Shown: piece by piece, positions 5,249 through 5,505 of the stretch
Numbering within the stretch: position 1 is the first letter of the stretch
Layout: each line of letters starts with the position of its first letter
Assembly (NCBI GenBank): GCA_017394925.1
Contig: JAFPWQ010000218.1
Coordinates: forward strand, 1-5,505
Direction of reading: 5' to 3'
From: Synergistaceae bacterium
GTDB lineage: Bacteria; Synergistota; Synergistia; Synergistales; Aminobacteriaceae
DNA: 5,505 nt
The notes under the pieces: model-generated
Seen by the model: only the letters and a program-made list of their open reading frames with translations
Databases searched by the model: none
What the model was told of the DNA's origin: nothing
Made by a program: the position numbers and the translations under genes

Positions 5249-5503
5249 TTATGAACTTGATGACGAGTTATTATTTGTGTAACCGTTGAGCTGATTCAGA
5301 ATTGCCGCAATTGAACTTGCCTGCTGTGTTATCTTCGCAAGATTCGTTTCAGTGTTCGCATATTTAGTTCTCAGACTTTCTTCTTGTCTGTCGAGTCTTT
5401 CCTGATACTTTTCGAGATATTCATCAATCGTCTTTATCTGATTGTCTAAGTTCTCAATCTCGCGCGTGAGTGTGCCGGATGTCTCGCCTGAGGCCGAAGC
5501 GTT
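5249..5503 (-). CDS. fliD: Flagellar hook-associated protein 2 (filament cap), C-terminal fragment cut by window edge
   Basis: FliD caps the growing flagellar filament outside the cell and guides flagellin insertion; its N- and C-terminal ends pack as helices in the D0/D1 region (known). Only the last 84 residues are present, in frame from 5503 down to the TAA at 5249-5251; the rest lies beyond the window. Visible is a long, heptad-like helical stretch (LTREIENLDNQIKTIDEYLE, then YQERLDRQEESLRTKYAN). It is followed by TNLAKITQQASSIAAILNQL, matching the FliD C-terminal pattern of a helix beginning with YQERLxxxxxxLxxKY and ending in an L-x-Q-L type segment. A short Asn/Ser tail (NNNSSSSS) ends the protein. 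The call rests on this pattern alone. Another flagellar or coiled-coil protein is possible but less likely. The gene converges on the glycosyltransferase gene with 56 nt between them. Confidence 0.85.
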   Translation of the reverse strand, partial: NASASGETSGTLTREIENLDNQIKTIDEYLEKYQERLDRQEESLRTKYANTETNLAKITQQASSIAAILNQLNGYTNNNSSSSS

Positions 5504-5505
5504 AA

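Overview
The window reads as chromosomal DNA from a bacterium of moderate-to-low GC that uses strong Shine-Dalgarno sites (AAGGAG, AGGTGAT, GAGGA), carries short intrinsic terminators, and has a flagellum (C-terminus of FliD at the right edge). No gene here fixes the phylum. The style suits an anaerobic host-associated lineage such as Bacillota or Synergistota, but that is only a guess. No rRNA, tRNA, IS element, integrase or CRISPR array is visible, and the window is densely coding.

Layout. (1) Positions 1-674, plus strand: the last roughly five sixths of rsmA (ksgA), the 16S rRNA dimethyladenosine methyltransferase. It ends in a hairpin that can work in both directions. (2) Positions 702-3936, minus strand: a tightly packed four-gene run read right to left: trpF, then an EamA/DMT-family permease (ATGA overlap), then a ParA-type ATPase (25-nt gap), then a very acidic low-complexity protein (14-nt overlap). 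It ends at the hairpin shared with rsmA. (3) Positions 3937-4085: a 149-nt divergent intergenic region. It holds an extended -10 promoter facing trpF, an early hairpin plus U-tract (possible attenuator) and a set of AGGCA/TGCCT inverted repeats. (4) Positions 4086-5192, plus strand: a GT4-type glycosyltransferase with a Cys-rich insert. (5) Positions 5192-5227: a hairpin terminator whose G-U pairs favour the minus strand. (6) Positions 5249-5503, minus strand: the C-terminal 84 residues of a FliD-like flagellar cap protein, which continues beyond the window.

How they may work together. TrpF catalyses a step of tryptophan synthesis but has no other trp gene beside it here. Its stop codon overlaps the start of a drug/metabolite-type permease. 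The most unusual part is the distal pair: an orphan ParA ATPase with all its nucleotide-binding motifs, and an overlapping partner with a basic N-terminus, a small folded-looking core and a roughly 200-residue Glu/Asp-rich tail. No ParB is encoded beside it. The arrangement resembles ParA/McdA-type cargo-positioning systems, in which the ATPase is paired with a dedicated, often disordered adaptor. That role is inferred from layout and composition, not demonstrated. The glycosyltransferase beside fliD could belong to surface polysaccharide synthesis or flagellar glycosylation; the sequence does not decide.
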